A stretch of DNA of 64,000 nucleotides from Deuterostichococcus epilithicus (taxonomy: Eukaryota > Chlorophyta > Trebouxiophyceae > Prasiolales > Stichococcaceae). This document shows, in pieces, positions 10,261 through 20,741 of the stretch. Both the position numbers and the translations under genes were made by a program. The notes beneath the pieces are model-generated. The model searched no databases, had not been told where the DNA came from, and saw only the letters and a list, made by a program, of their open reading frames with translations. The stretch is taken from positions 2,418,001 through 2,482,000 of the forward strand of contig JAVTLE010000010.1 of assembly GCA_033439295.1 (NCBI GenBank), read 5' to 3'. The stretch's first letter is position 1; each line of letters opens with the position of its first letter.

Positions 10261-13200
10261 TCAGCCGAAGCAGCTGCAGCACTCGCCGCGCTCGTCCATC
10301 GCCGCCACCTCCGCCACCAGCACCCGCAGCCGCTTGGCCACCTGGCACAGCAACAAAGCATTGTCGGGAAAGTGTTGCAGCACTTCCAGCACTTGCAGAC
10401 AGCCCCGCAGTGCTGCAGCCCGCACAACCAAGCAGTTGCACGTGCCCTGCCGCCAGCATTGCACCGCAACTCTGCTGATGCGAATCTCCCAGAAACTGCC
10501 TAGAAGCTGCTCAGGGGCAAGGCGCTCCTGACGCTGGAACGCTTCCACCGGTTTGCGCAGCTGCAGCGAGCGGGTTCAGCCAGTGCACAATGTCAGCACA
10601 CGCAGCCCTGCCGCCTCTCACAGCGCTGCACCGATGCGCACCTGCGCAGCCGATGGACGGTCGGCCGGCTGCTGGGCAAGGCAGGCAGTCACCAGAGCAG
10701 TCAGCGCAGGCGGCCAGCGGCTTGGCAGCGGCGTCCGGTACCCGTATGCGACCTGCAGGAAGGATCGGGCGCAAGATGGAGGCAGGAGCAATGTCCGAGG
10801 TTGGGACGGCGCCGGCCGACCTGCTGAAGGGAGCGCAGGTGTGACATAGTGAACCTGTCGGCCTGCCTGTCACGCGCTCTTGCAGCAGCTGCTGCTGCAG
10901 CAGCAGCAGCAGCATGGATCATCGATGACGGGAGGGTGGGATTGAGAAAAGGCGCCAGTGCCAAGCTGGCTTGGATTGGCAAAGCACACGGCAGGAAGGT
11001 GGCGCACCCGCATTGCATACCTGCGGTGCCAGCAAGAGCGTCAGCGACAGCGACGCATTATAGCAGGGTTGCCATTGCAAAATGCAGCCTCCTGGCTTTT
11101 GGACAACCGGTGTGGCACTCGTGAGGCAGTGACATCGCAACGCATGCCGCTGAATTTGCTCAGGCGGATGCCAAACACCATTTGCCTCCTGCAACACATG
11201 AGCGACTCCCCACCGAGCACGCTGTGGGTTGTTGAGACAGCTCGCCCTTCTCAGGGACCACCGGAGCAGGGGGCCCAGCGTGCTCACGTTTGAAACTCCG
11301 CCACGGTGGCGGCTCCCCCGAACTCGGCCGCTGTAAGCTCTTTGCTCATGACCTCTCGGATGACGCAGCCCAGGCTGAACACGTCTATGGACACAAACAA
11401 GAAACCATCCAAAGAGGTTGCACGCAGTGCACGTTGCCGATATCGAAAGCCACAGAGGGACACGCAGAGAAAGTGCAGGGTCCGAATGCAGGCTCGGTGC
11501 ATTGTTGCTGCACATCGGACACCTGGCCACTGACTGCGACACCACCTCACCCAACATTTCTCACCAACATGACTGACAGTGGTATGTCCATCTCTGTGTG
11601 GACATGGATGGTGAAAGGCGTCACTGTGACATGTGTTCCCAGGAGTGTGCGAATGTGATTGGCCTCGTGGATGGCACGAACGACTCGCCTGCCTTTTCAT
11701 TGTAGTGCTGCGAGAGTGTCACCTCCGGCGCCATGCTGAGGAACGACCCCGTCTGACCTGCAATAAGTCAGGCACCTCCTGTCTATGCATGCCTGTGTGG
11801 CACCTATTTCCATCTTCAGGTGGCAATCTGACATCACACAGCGGCAATCATGTGTGCCGTCTGGTGGACACGAGAGCCTGCAGTGTGAAACCCCTGGCTC
11901 TCCATGACAATACCCTGCCTGTGAGGTTGCGCTGCTGATCGGCCGCCAGCGGCCCGGCCGCCACTGCCGCCTTTCCTGCGCCGCCCTTTGGCTTCGCCGC
12001 CATGCTTTTCACCCTCCTGCAAATCACAGCAGCAACACATGCTCGAGTCGTCTCTGGTGACGTTGGGGGTGGGCAGATGAAAACGACCCAACAGCAGTTG
12101 AACTTATCCCGTGAGTGTTCCTGCCCGAGCAGCGGTCCCCCCGATTGTGACTGCACGGTCTGAAAAGCGATCAACCCTAGCAGCTGCCGTGTGACGCGCC
12201 TCATGACAGTGCTCGGCTGCCGCTCGACGAAGCTGGCGTGTCGCGCAGCGCCGCCGGTGCCAACCGCGAACGAAGCAGCGTTGCGGCGCCGCTGCAGCGC
12301 GGCGCCTCCCAGGGACTTGCTGCGGCGTAGTGCCGCCTCGCTGACGGCTCTTTTGGCGACCTTGCTGCCGTCCTCAGCGGCATGCTTGGCCTCGGCCTCC
12401 GCTGCATGCTTGGCCTCGGCCTCCGCTTTGACCCGCTCCAGCCTGCGGCATTGGACAACTGAGGATCAGGGTTCGGAGAGTCCGAATCTTCGCAGGTTCT
12501 GGCCTTTCCAGTGATGGCGCGATCGTCACTGGCAATGTGGGCTGCACGAATGCCAAGCGCCGCACAGGTCGAGGCCTGATGATGAAGTTCACCTCTGCAC
12601 CTGCTGCAGCCGCAAACATGCGAACGCGTTCACGGCGCGGCTCTGTCAATGCACGCAACCCTCCTCGGCAGTGAGTTCTCCCGGCAGGAGGATCAAAAGA
12701 CTGCATACAGGCGTTCGGACGGCTTTTTCCTGTCCAGCGCCTCCACTGTGGCATGCAGCCCGAAGTCCGCCAGCTTGGCTACCAGCTGGCCATCCTCGCC
12801 TGAGGCATGCGGCAGAGCGGTGTGAAGTTGCATGTGGGTTGCAATGTAGCAGAGCACTTCAATGGGTTCTCAGAGCATCGGAGCGTGTCAAGAGTGCGGC
12901 CATGGTGAAGGGGAGCCGGGCGGCAGGACGGTGGCATCATTGCACACTCAGTCCAGCTCGACTCTTTTCAGCGCTAGGATGAAGATAGGCGTGACCGCGC
13001 ATTGCAATCAGCACAGCAGATCGTTGCTGCGCAAATACACCTATCTCTGTGCCAGGTCCTGCTGCTGAGCCGCATTGAATAGTGCTGTGTAGTTTAGCTT
13101 CGCGATGCAGGAGCAGCGCAAGTCCCGCACAAGTACCGCGCTCACACACCGCAAATCTGGTGGGAGTCTGCAACACTGTCGAACCCTTACCATGACGGAC

Positions 13201-15149
13201 GCACCTGCCGTCAGCAGCACGTTGGCCGACTTGATGTCACGGTGAATGATGAGCGGCCGCTGTGCGTGCAGGAACGCCAGGCCGTCTGCGATTTGGGCGC
13301 ACCACTGCAGCCCCTGGCTGTACGTGTAGACCACCTGGGGGGATCATGTGCAGCAGCGTTGCATCTGGGCGCAGGCCAGTGTGTACCTCCCAGGCCTGCG
13401 GGTTTGGATCAGGGTTTGTCGGAACAAGCCTCCCCGCGCAAGAAGCTGAGCAGCTGTTGCCCGAGCTTTGTCAGACAGCTACAGACGCAAGCTCAGAGAG
13501 AGAGAGAGAGAGTGCTGTGGCGCCCAAACCTTCCATCCTTTGACGGCCATCTGCGCCAGGATCTTCTCCCCCAGCGCGCCGCCGGTGCACAGCTCGGTCA
13601 CCATGAACATGCTGTCTTGCAACACGCTGGCGTGGCTGTGTTCGGCGTCAAAGCCCACACCCAGGACCCCCACTATCGCCCTGCAGCGCAGCGCAACACA
13701 CGTTGTTGTCTCATCTGCGTCCCTGTCAAGGTGGCCCTGCACACTGAACTGCCCTTTCTGACATCCTTCCCGCCAACTTCCGCTGCTAATTGGAGGCCGA
13801 CCGTGGGCTACTGGCATGCGTTCAAGCACTGACATTCCGTGGCATGTGTTTGAGCCTTGACATTCCGCACCTGTGCCGTAGGCCCGCCATCAGCACCGCC
13901 TCCTTCACAAAGTCCTCCACGTCCAGAGGGTGCTGAAAAAGCTCCGCCCGCAGGTACTTGACGGCAACATCCAGGGCCTCCTCGCCGCCTTGGGCCCCCC
14001 GCGCGACGCCACCCCCAGAAGCAGCAGCCGGATCCCGCCAGCCAGCCAGTTGGCAGTGCGCCACGGTGGCAAATGCGCCGTAACCCAGGTCCTCCACCTT
14101 CATTGGAAAGGCCAAACAACTCTTGCTGGCACACAATCACCAATCAGGACATCCTCAGAAACCACATGCGGCGGCAGCGGCGGCGGCGCGTCTTCCAGTG
14201 CGTGTAGTAAACCCAGACTCGGGCCAGGACTGCCTTACACGAGTGGCACGGGATCCGAGATCAAACGAAAGTGTCGATAGCTTGGGGGGAAAGCAGGGAG
14301 GTTTGCACCTTGCTGAGGTCGGCGGCTTCCACAAAGGCGATGCCGGCAGTGTGCCGCAGCTCCGCAAAGCGGCTGATGGCGTCCAGCGCCGCCCGGATGC
14401 TGCTGCGCTTGAGCGCGGAGTAGTGCGCCAGCGCCTGCGGGACGGAAAGCCAATGTTACATGCTAGCAGCAAAGTCCCCTCCTAATGTCACCTCGACCTC
14501 AGGAAGGCACTTGAACACTGCCTGCGGCGGCGAGCCGCGGAGACACCAAAGACATTTTGGAGTACAGCGCAGCAAGCAGACAGTAGACACAGAGTGGCAC
14601 GCGCATCATGCAGGCGTGGGCACTGCAGATCTTATTTCCACTTGCGGGCAGCAGAGCCTGACAGGTGACACCAACACCACAGCTGACCCTGCAGCGGGCC
14701 GCTTCCCATGATCCCCACGAGGTTCACATACCACCTGCGGGCGGCGGCCCGGCCTTGATCAGGTGGGACAGCAGATCAAGCCTCGGGATCTACGCTTGAG
14801 CCCCAACACGCACCTCTGCCGACGCCTGTTCCGACAGCACCGGGCGGTAGATCAGCTCAGGGCCGCCGGCGCCGCGCTCCCCGCCCGCCTGCGCCGCACC
14901 ATCCTGCCTTCCGCCAGTGGCGGCCGGCTGCTCAGACGTCGCGCCGTCCAAGGGTGGCAGGGGAGCGCCGCTCGACAACACTGCCTGGCTGTTGAAGTGC
15001 TGCGCGTTCGCCGCGGCCTTGCCGCTGGCTGCATTGTGCGGCGCGCCGGCCGGAGCTGACGGCGCATCTGCCGGCAAACTGGCCCCTGCAGTGTACTTTG
15101 TCTGTGTTGCCGCGTTTCTGACGGCTTCAGCCCCAGGCAGCGCCGACAT
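10261..15149 (-). CDS. TKL-like protein kinase with long activation-segment insertion
   Basis: Thirteen exons (right to left): 14814-15149, 14309-14434, 13871-14097, 13530-13680, 13205-13334, 12709-12799, 12200-12442, 11919-12016, 11689-11757, 11288-11384, 11008-11020, 10642-10752, 10261-10560; 663 aa with every junction in phase. Catalytic landmarks: Gly loop GYGAFATV, Lys in VAVKYL (about 201), LIIHRDIKSANVLL (HRD about 311), KLADFG (335), TGSFLSMAPEV (APE about 478), EKADVFSLGCV, and WPPALTALVTACLAQ with PADRPS in the C lobe. The N-terminal ~150 residues are Ala/Gly-rich and the C terminus has a Leu-rich tail. DFG to APE spans about 140 residues instead of the usual 20-35; the insert is Ala/Lys/Arg-rich and encoded by exons 7-8. 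Exon 11 is only 13 nt. The junction after exon 9 has a GCGAGT donor; exons 7 and 8 are also best joined through GC donors, though all-GT alternatives exist there. Substrate unknown. Confidence 0.85.
11008..11020 (-). other. 13-nt microexon of the kinase gene
   Basis: GTATGCAATGCGG, flanked by acceptor CACCGCAG and donor GTGCGC, supplies the third base of a Thr codon plus Tyr-Ala-Met-Arg. It converts phase 2 of exon 10 to phase 0 of exon 12 and yields YAMRVAYGYRTPLP, the expected start of kinase subdomain X. Confidence 0.75.
12380..12427 (-). repeat. Exact 24-bp tandem duplication in kinase exon 7
   Basis: Two identical 24-bp units, 12380-12403 and 12404-12427, encode the eight-residue repeat AEAEAKHA within the activation-segment insertion. 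Confidence 0.95.
13494..13512. repeat. (AG)n microsatellite
   Basis: About nine AG dinucleotides in the intron between kinase exons 4 and 5. Confidence 0.9.
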
Positions 15150-16906
15150 GCTGGCCGATATCTTTGCCAGGTGAGGCAGCCGCTGTCTGTCTCCCAGCGT
15201 GCCTTAGGTCTTGAGCAGGAGCGCCACGGGAAAGCTGGTGGAGGCGCAAGTCCTGGGACCGTAGCAATTCACATGCTGATGCTGCAGAATCGCTTTGCTT
15301 AGCTTGCGGTGCTGTGCCGTGTCTCGCTTTGTGGTCACTGGACTAGTTCCTGGACAGCGTGCGCAAACGCCTCTTTCTGCCGGCTGCGCAAAGTCTTGCT
15401 GTTCGAGAGGCTTTGATCGAGAACACCTACAACCAGACTTCAATGCAAGACTGCAATGCCCAGCGTCGACTGGGCGAACTGTCGACGACGCCCGGTAAAC
15501 CGCACACTACCAGCCTGGCCAGAGCCAGCCAGCTGACGCCGTGCGTTGGTTTTGACTCGCAACGTAAACGTTTCGCAACCTCAGTGCGTCAAGTATATCG
15601 CATCAACATCGCTCTGCTCTGCGTACATGGACCCTTGAGGCTCGAGCCAGAAAGTAACGTACACATCGCGCAATCTTTGATCGGTCCTTGATCGAGGGCA
15701 GCTTGGCTCGCAGACCCGCGTTTGCAACCTTGCAACGCTCAGAAAATCAGCTGACGACATATTGAGACAAAGGGCAGTGTTGCTAGCTTATGCTCTACAC
15801 CAGTGCTGCATTAGCCAGCGGTTTGAATGTTGCTTGTCCAGTCTGTTGTTTTGAGGACGGATGCAGCAGCTCTAGCGACTGCGATCTGGCAGGAGTCAGA
15901 GGTCTGACATATCTCTGTCCAGCGACATCAGCCTGCATGTGGCCTTGTGCTACCTGTACCAGCGGCAGCCACCACGACAGCCTTGCTAGCATGCACATGC
16001 TGCCCCGCCAACCGCCCCTGGCGGCTGCTTCACAGCCAACCGTCGCCGCCCGTTCCCGCCCCATGGCTGTCTGCAAGTCTCGAGCGGGCGCGGCGGGCCG
16101 CAGTTCATGTGTCATCGATGCTGCCCCAGGCAGTGCCGCCGCTATCGCAGCAAGCGGCGCCGGTGCCACTGCGGCGCCTGCAACGGCAGCATACGTAGCC
16201 AGCCAAAAGCATTCGCCGCCGGCAGTGATCGTGCCATTGCCGTTGCCGCTGCTGCAGCGAGCTCAGGCTCAGTGGCCAATTTCGGCGGGTTGGAGGCGAC
16301 AGCAAACGACGGTTGGACGTCGCGGCAGTGGTCGCTCATGCCGTGCAACAGCACAATCGTTTGGTCAGCGTGCTGCTGCGAGCACGGCGGCGCAGCATAC
16401 CGCAGCCCGCCGCCATAGTATTGCGCCTGCGGGCTCCTGCTGACCAGACCGATGAGGATGGACATGGAACTTGGCTCGTCCACGTTTGGCAGCCTGCACG
16501 TTCTGCAGCTGCGGTTTGTGGGACAGCGAACCTGCTCGCCAGATCTCCCGTCAAACTCTAGTCGGAACTGGCGACATCCGTCTTGGCATGTTCAAGAATA
16601 CCACGACTGTAACAACATGAGGGCCTCCGGTGAAGGGAGTCGCCATGATACCCTCTTACGAGGCCTGAGCAGCGCTGCGCACGAACAGTTTGATTGATTG
16701 AGCCACAATCAGTGCACAGCGCTCTGCTGCTGCTGGGCATGCAAAGTCGCGCAATCTGCATACATCTCAATCTGAGTACAGCAAGAAACGAGAAGTGTCT
16801 CCGATCAATATGGCGTCGTTCAGCGAGGGGCAGCGGCTGGTTGCAGGACAGACGCCAACCGCTGGCCTGCTGACGCCGACCTTTCCGCTGGTGTAACAAC
16901 GTGCCA
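15150..16906. other. Intergenic spacer, kinase promoter side / MgtE 3' side
   Basis: About 1.76 kb. A 217-codon open frame on + (15790-16443) and several on - are present, but they have Ala/Ser/Pro-rich composition without a recognisable domain and look like GC-rich chance frames. One minus frame around 16300-16400 includes a short string resembling a hydrolase nucleophile strand, without support from flanking exons. Confidence 0.4.
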
Positions 16907-18875
16907 TCAGGTGTGGTTTGCTGCCTGCCCCAGCAGCGGCTGCGGCCCGTGGTGCAGGGAGGGATGGATGACGGGGTCCAGGATAAGGTTGCAGCACACG
17001 CACGTGATGCCCACGCCCAAGACGTCCATGACCACCTGCAGTCGACTTGGTTGACACAGTAAGGACGGCGCGCTGGTTGACACAGTAAAGACGGCACATT
17101 GCGGTTCTGGGGTTCAGACAAGCCCACGACTCCACAGCCGCCTGTGCACCGCTCAAAAGGGCGTGGAACTTGGCTAGGACCACTGCACAGTTTCCGCTGA
17201 TGGTACTCGCTGAACAGAAGCAGACTCGACTGCTCCTGCTGATGGGCAGGCTCAGGCGCGCACAATCGCGTTGCTGCCGGCACAGGCAAACGTGCACCCA
17301 CACGCAAAACCGACGCCCAGACGATCAAGATGCTCTTGGTCATGTGATAACGGCAGTGCCAGCTTGCTCAACCGGCACCCGCCAGGGGCGCGCGCTCAGA
17401 AAAGGCCCTGCCTGGATGCTGCTGCCGGCATGGGCAGGGTCCAACCCTGCACGCGCGAGCGCAAAGGGCAGCGCCGCCCCCAGCAGCACGCTGGACAGGA
17501 CGATGAGGGCCAGGCTGGCGGCGATGGCGGCTGCGTCGCGCAGCACGCCGTGCGTTACGTACACCCGCGCCAGCCCGCCGACTGCAGGCAGCCACAGGAG
17601 AGTGACCTGGCTCCAGCAGGCCATTGATGCCTGGGCGCTGCTTGTCCGCCGGATTGATTAATTAATCAAAACGACACCAGGCGTGTCTATGGCCCCGACT
17701 ACTATCGTGCCAATGATGCCAGCCACAGCGGGCAGCAGATTGACCAGAGTTTGTTGAAAGGTTTGCATGCTGCATTGCGTTTTGCATGCTGCATTGCGCA
17801 TCGGCCTGCTCGGTGTGAAGTCCAAATCCAGAGGGCTGAGTTGCCACACGCGAGACTGGTGCTACAAGGAGCAGATTGAGCCCACCTGCCAGTGCCCCGC
17901 CCAGTAGCAGAGCTACGATCGCCTGATTAAGCAGCACCTGCCGCGCACTACGCAGCGTCGGTCGGTACTGCCCTGTCGCCTGCGGAGCAGCCAGTCAAAG
18001 CATCGCTGCAGGTCGTGCCTACACTTCAACCAAAACTTTCTCCTGGCCTGATCGGGAAGCGTCATTTCAGGTTTGCGCTTACCAGGTGCGCACAAGCACT
18101 GCAGCGTCAGGGGTCCTGCGAATAGGTGTGGCCCAGCTTCATGTACGACAGGCTCACTGCTCAAAATTGATGACCGGGCTGTATGACGCTGCTATCACGA
18201 CTGGTCCACGACAGGCCTGCTGCTTCAGGTTATGTGGCACCAGGGCAGCATGACCAGGCGGAGGCTGCAGGGCGCCTGCTTCCAATGGGGCTGCTTCTAA
18301 TGAGGCACTGCAATCAGGCGGCTTACCAGGCCACGGATGACCTTGATGGCGCTTTGATTTCCGGCGTTTCCTCCGGCGCCCACCTGCGGTGTTTTAACCC
18401 TCACGTGAAAAGGAGATCCACGGCCGACTGCGTCCTCACTCGGCCAGCTTGGCTGCGGAGGCAATGACCACATGCGGTAGGGAGGCAGCCTGCATGCCAG
18501 ACAGAAGGTTCGGGAGGCCACACCGTAAAGTGGGGGAGGGGGGAGGTCTGCGGCGCACCAGCATCGTCAGGAAGAAGGTGACCACCAGATGCCGCTTGAG
18601 CAGGTCCTGCACACGGCCGGCTACGCATATGAGCATGCCAGCAGGAGCAGGCGAAGGCGCAGTGAGCCTAGGAGTGGTTCGGCCCATCCCACTTCCGAGT
18701 GCTTGTGACGACGGCGCTCAGCAGGCACGAGGACCTCAATCGTGCAGTTCGCCGCAGCAAAGTCGCCATCACGTGCGGCATGCTGCCCTCAGGGCGCAGC
18801 ATGACGCGCACCTGATAAGCGTCCAGCACAGCGCTGCTTGCACTTTGCAGCACTAACAGGCCCAGCAGCCACCGC
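16907..18875 (-). CDS. MgtE/SLC41-type divalent cation (Mg2+) transporter, 5' end unresolved
   Basis: Membrane Mg2+ channel/transporter domain. Six in-phase exons: 18812-18875, 18559-18606, 18327-18383, 17886-17979, 17412-17581, 16907-17035 (about 187 aa, one MgtE domain, which is about the length of the domain alone). Motifs: RWLLGLLVLQSASS (first membrane helix), LLKRHLVVTFFLTML, the family signature VGAGGNAGNQSAIKVIRGL, ATGQYRPTLRSARQVLLNQA, ASLALIVLSSVLLGAALP, LDPAHAGSSIQ and VVMDVLGVGITC, ending LLGQAANHT-stop. The last intron starts CAG|GCAGGG; removing it as a GC-AG intron gives gap-free alignment to the family in the last helix. The first exon begins in phase 2 (acceptor CCGCAG), so at least one upstream coding exon remains; it may be short, or belong to the exons at 19057-20217. 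No CBS or MgtE_N domain was seen. Chloroplast or other organellar location cannot be judged. Confidence 0.85.
17049..17096. repeat. Tandem duplication, ~22-bp unit, 26-bp period, MgtE last intron
   Basis: GGTTGACACAGTAA followed by a GACGGC-type tail occurs at 17049-17070 and 17075-17096 with two mismatches. Confidence 0.85.
17762..17798. repeat. Tandem duplication, 18-bp unit, MgtE intron 4
   Basis: TTTGCATGCTGCATTGCG at 17762-17779 and again at 17781-17798, identical. Confidence 0.9.
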
Positions 18876-19056
18876 CTGCGGCAGGGGCCGGGCAATCTGG
18901 TGAGCTGTCAGTATTCAGATAGCAATGACTGCTACAGTCTGCTTGCAGGCCTGCAGCGATCCCGCCACTCGCAAGCTTCTGCGGGAAGGCTCTTGACGGC
19001 GCAGGCCGCCGGCGTCCGCATCCGCAGCTCTAACCCTATCCTGTCAGTGCGCCGCA

Positions 19057-20217
19057 CCACGGTGTCCGTCGAAAAATAAAGCACCAGCCTGCTGCAGCCG
19101 CGTGCAGACATGCGCGCCATCTGCACCCGTGGCAATACGACTCGCCACACCAATCCCTTTGACTGCGGCGCCGTCAATGTCGTGAATGTCCGAGGCGCAC
19201 CCCCTGGCCCACGCCTCCGCCACAGGCCCCGGAAGATGTGGATGTTGCGCAGGCGGAGCCGCCCCTGAACCTGCGGCTACGGCTGCTCCCCGCTTGGCCG
19301 GAATCGCCAGGCGCGCATTGGCGCCGCAATTGGCGGCCAGTTTGCCCAGGAGGTTGGCGTCATTCCCTACCCCTGTGCATGACGCGCCACAGCTGAACGG
19401 CGCGGACTGTGCATGAGGGCGCCGTTGCCTGCTCGTTGTCGTGCAGAGCGTGTTCTAGCATGTGCTGCCCAGATGACTGAATGTGTGCGTGGAGGGGCAG
19501 CAGCAGCAGCAGCAGCATTTGTTTGTAGCTTGAGTTCGCTTCGAGACTTTGGCAACTGTGCCAAATTCTCACTCGCTGACAGCCCTCACCTGGTGGATGT
19601 TGCACAGCGCTGAAGTGCGCCTGCTGCAGACGGCAGCCCGCCGCCTCCGCCGCGCCCACCAGCCGCTGGAATGCGTCCAGCGCGGCGGGCTGCCCGCTGC
19701 CACTGCCGTGTGCCAGAAAGAATATGTGCGTCACGTCGGAGTGCGCCGCCAGTGCCGCCTCCGGATTGCGTGTATCGTCGGCGATGCGGAGCGCCTGCGC
19801 CATGAGATCGTTAACTATGAAATAATTCAAGCGCATGGGACCTGTCATGCTGCTTATGGAGGCTTGATGAAGGATTAGAAAACAGCCTTGCCTCCTTGCA
19901 GGAGCCATGCATGGCGAACAGGACGGCAGCGGAGAGTGCTCGCGCATTACTGGTGAGGGGAGGGCCGGCTGCAAGGAACGGTCGCCGAGGTTCTCGGATA
20001 GATTTGCCACCTGTGCGCCAAGTTCCTGGGCTGGCGCATCCGGGAAGTTGGTGTACACTACATCCCACGCTTTCGAACATGCCAGGGACTCCGCCAGCGG
20101 TGTCGTGGCGGCAGTCAGCTCGCCAGCAATCAGGGCGACCAGTCCGCTCCTGCTGGATTCCAGGCCGTCCAGGGGATCCATGTGAACCGCCACGTGCGGC
20201 TTGTGCCTCAAGTGCAT
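19057..20217 (-). CDS. Unidentified gene or N-terminal part of the MgtE gene
   Basis: Three exons join in phase: 20011-20217 (ATG at 20217), 19590-19794, and one beginning at 19372 whose 3' end is unclear; read straight through, its frame stays open to a TGA near 19057. Donors are GTGGCA and GTGAGG; acceptors are GCGCAG and GCACAG. The product begins MHLRHKPHVAVHMDPLDG, then contains DVTHIFFLAHGSGSGQ and GVGNDANLLGKLAANCG, a hydrophobic-strand/Gly-rich pattern typical of a soluble alpha/beta fold. I do not recognise the family. It lies directly upstream of, and on the same strand as, MgtE; several phase-1 donors in the third exon (for example GTGCGG near 19070) do not match the phase-2 start of the MgtE exon, so a fusion is not demonstrated. 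The exon boundaries are inferred and uncertain. Confidence 0.35.
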
Positions 20218-20741
20218 GAGGGCATGCTGGGTGCCCGGCGCTACATGCGCCGCAAGGGGCCTCAACGCGGTCGCTGCAAATGTTTGAGTGGCACTGGACT
20301 GTATCTGGGATCCTATCTTAGACACACTAGCGATGATCAGGCGCAGTGATGGCAAGGAGCAGGAAGAAGAATCGCCGTGGTTTGGTGATCGAGTAGGATT
20401 TCGAATTGGCGCGGAATACGCAAGGCTGGTCTCTGAGATATGCACAGACTGCTAAAGCACCTGCAAATGCTGAAAATGACTAGCAGCTGAGTCCGAACCC
20501 AGAATCACTTCCGGAGCGAGCACGTGAGCAGTTCAGACCAGGTGCGACGACGGTGCAGCTCGCCAATTCCATGTTTGACGCATCAGTGTCGCCTGAAAGA
20601 TCATATGTAACAACTCCGATAGCGTTCAAGCCGCATCGGCAAACGACATCATCAGCATAAGTCCCACGTCAACTCAGCCCAGCAATCGTCAGCAACACGA
20701 ACATGATGCCCGCCTCGCAAGAACTATAGCAGCACATAGCC

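Noticed and set aside
15790-16443. 217-codon plus-strand ORF
   Set aside because: Ala/Ser/Cys-rich, no recognisable domain, no compatible upstream or downstream exons; sits in a spacer between two minus-strand genes.
16142-16483. Minus-strand frame with a hydrolase-like VLLHGMSDH string
   Set aside because: A single short match; no catalytic Asp/His context or neighbouring exons could be joined.
17658-17849. Hydrophobic minus-strand frame (NLLPAVAGIIGTIVVGAI) inside MgtE
   Set aside because: Lies within an intron whose flanking exons already join in phase and align without a gap to the MgtE family.
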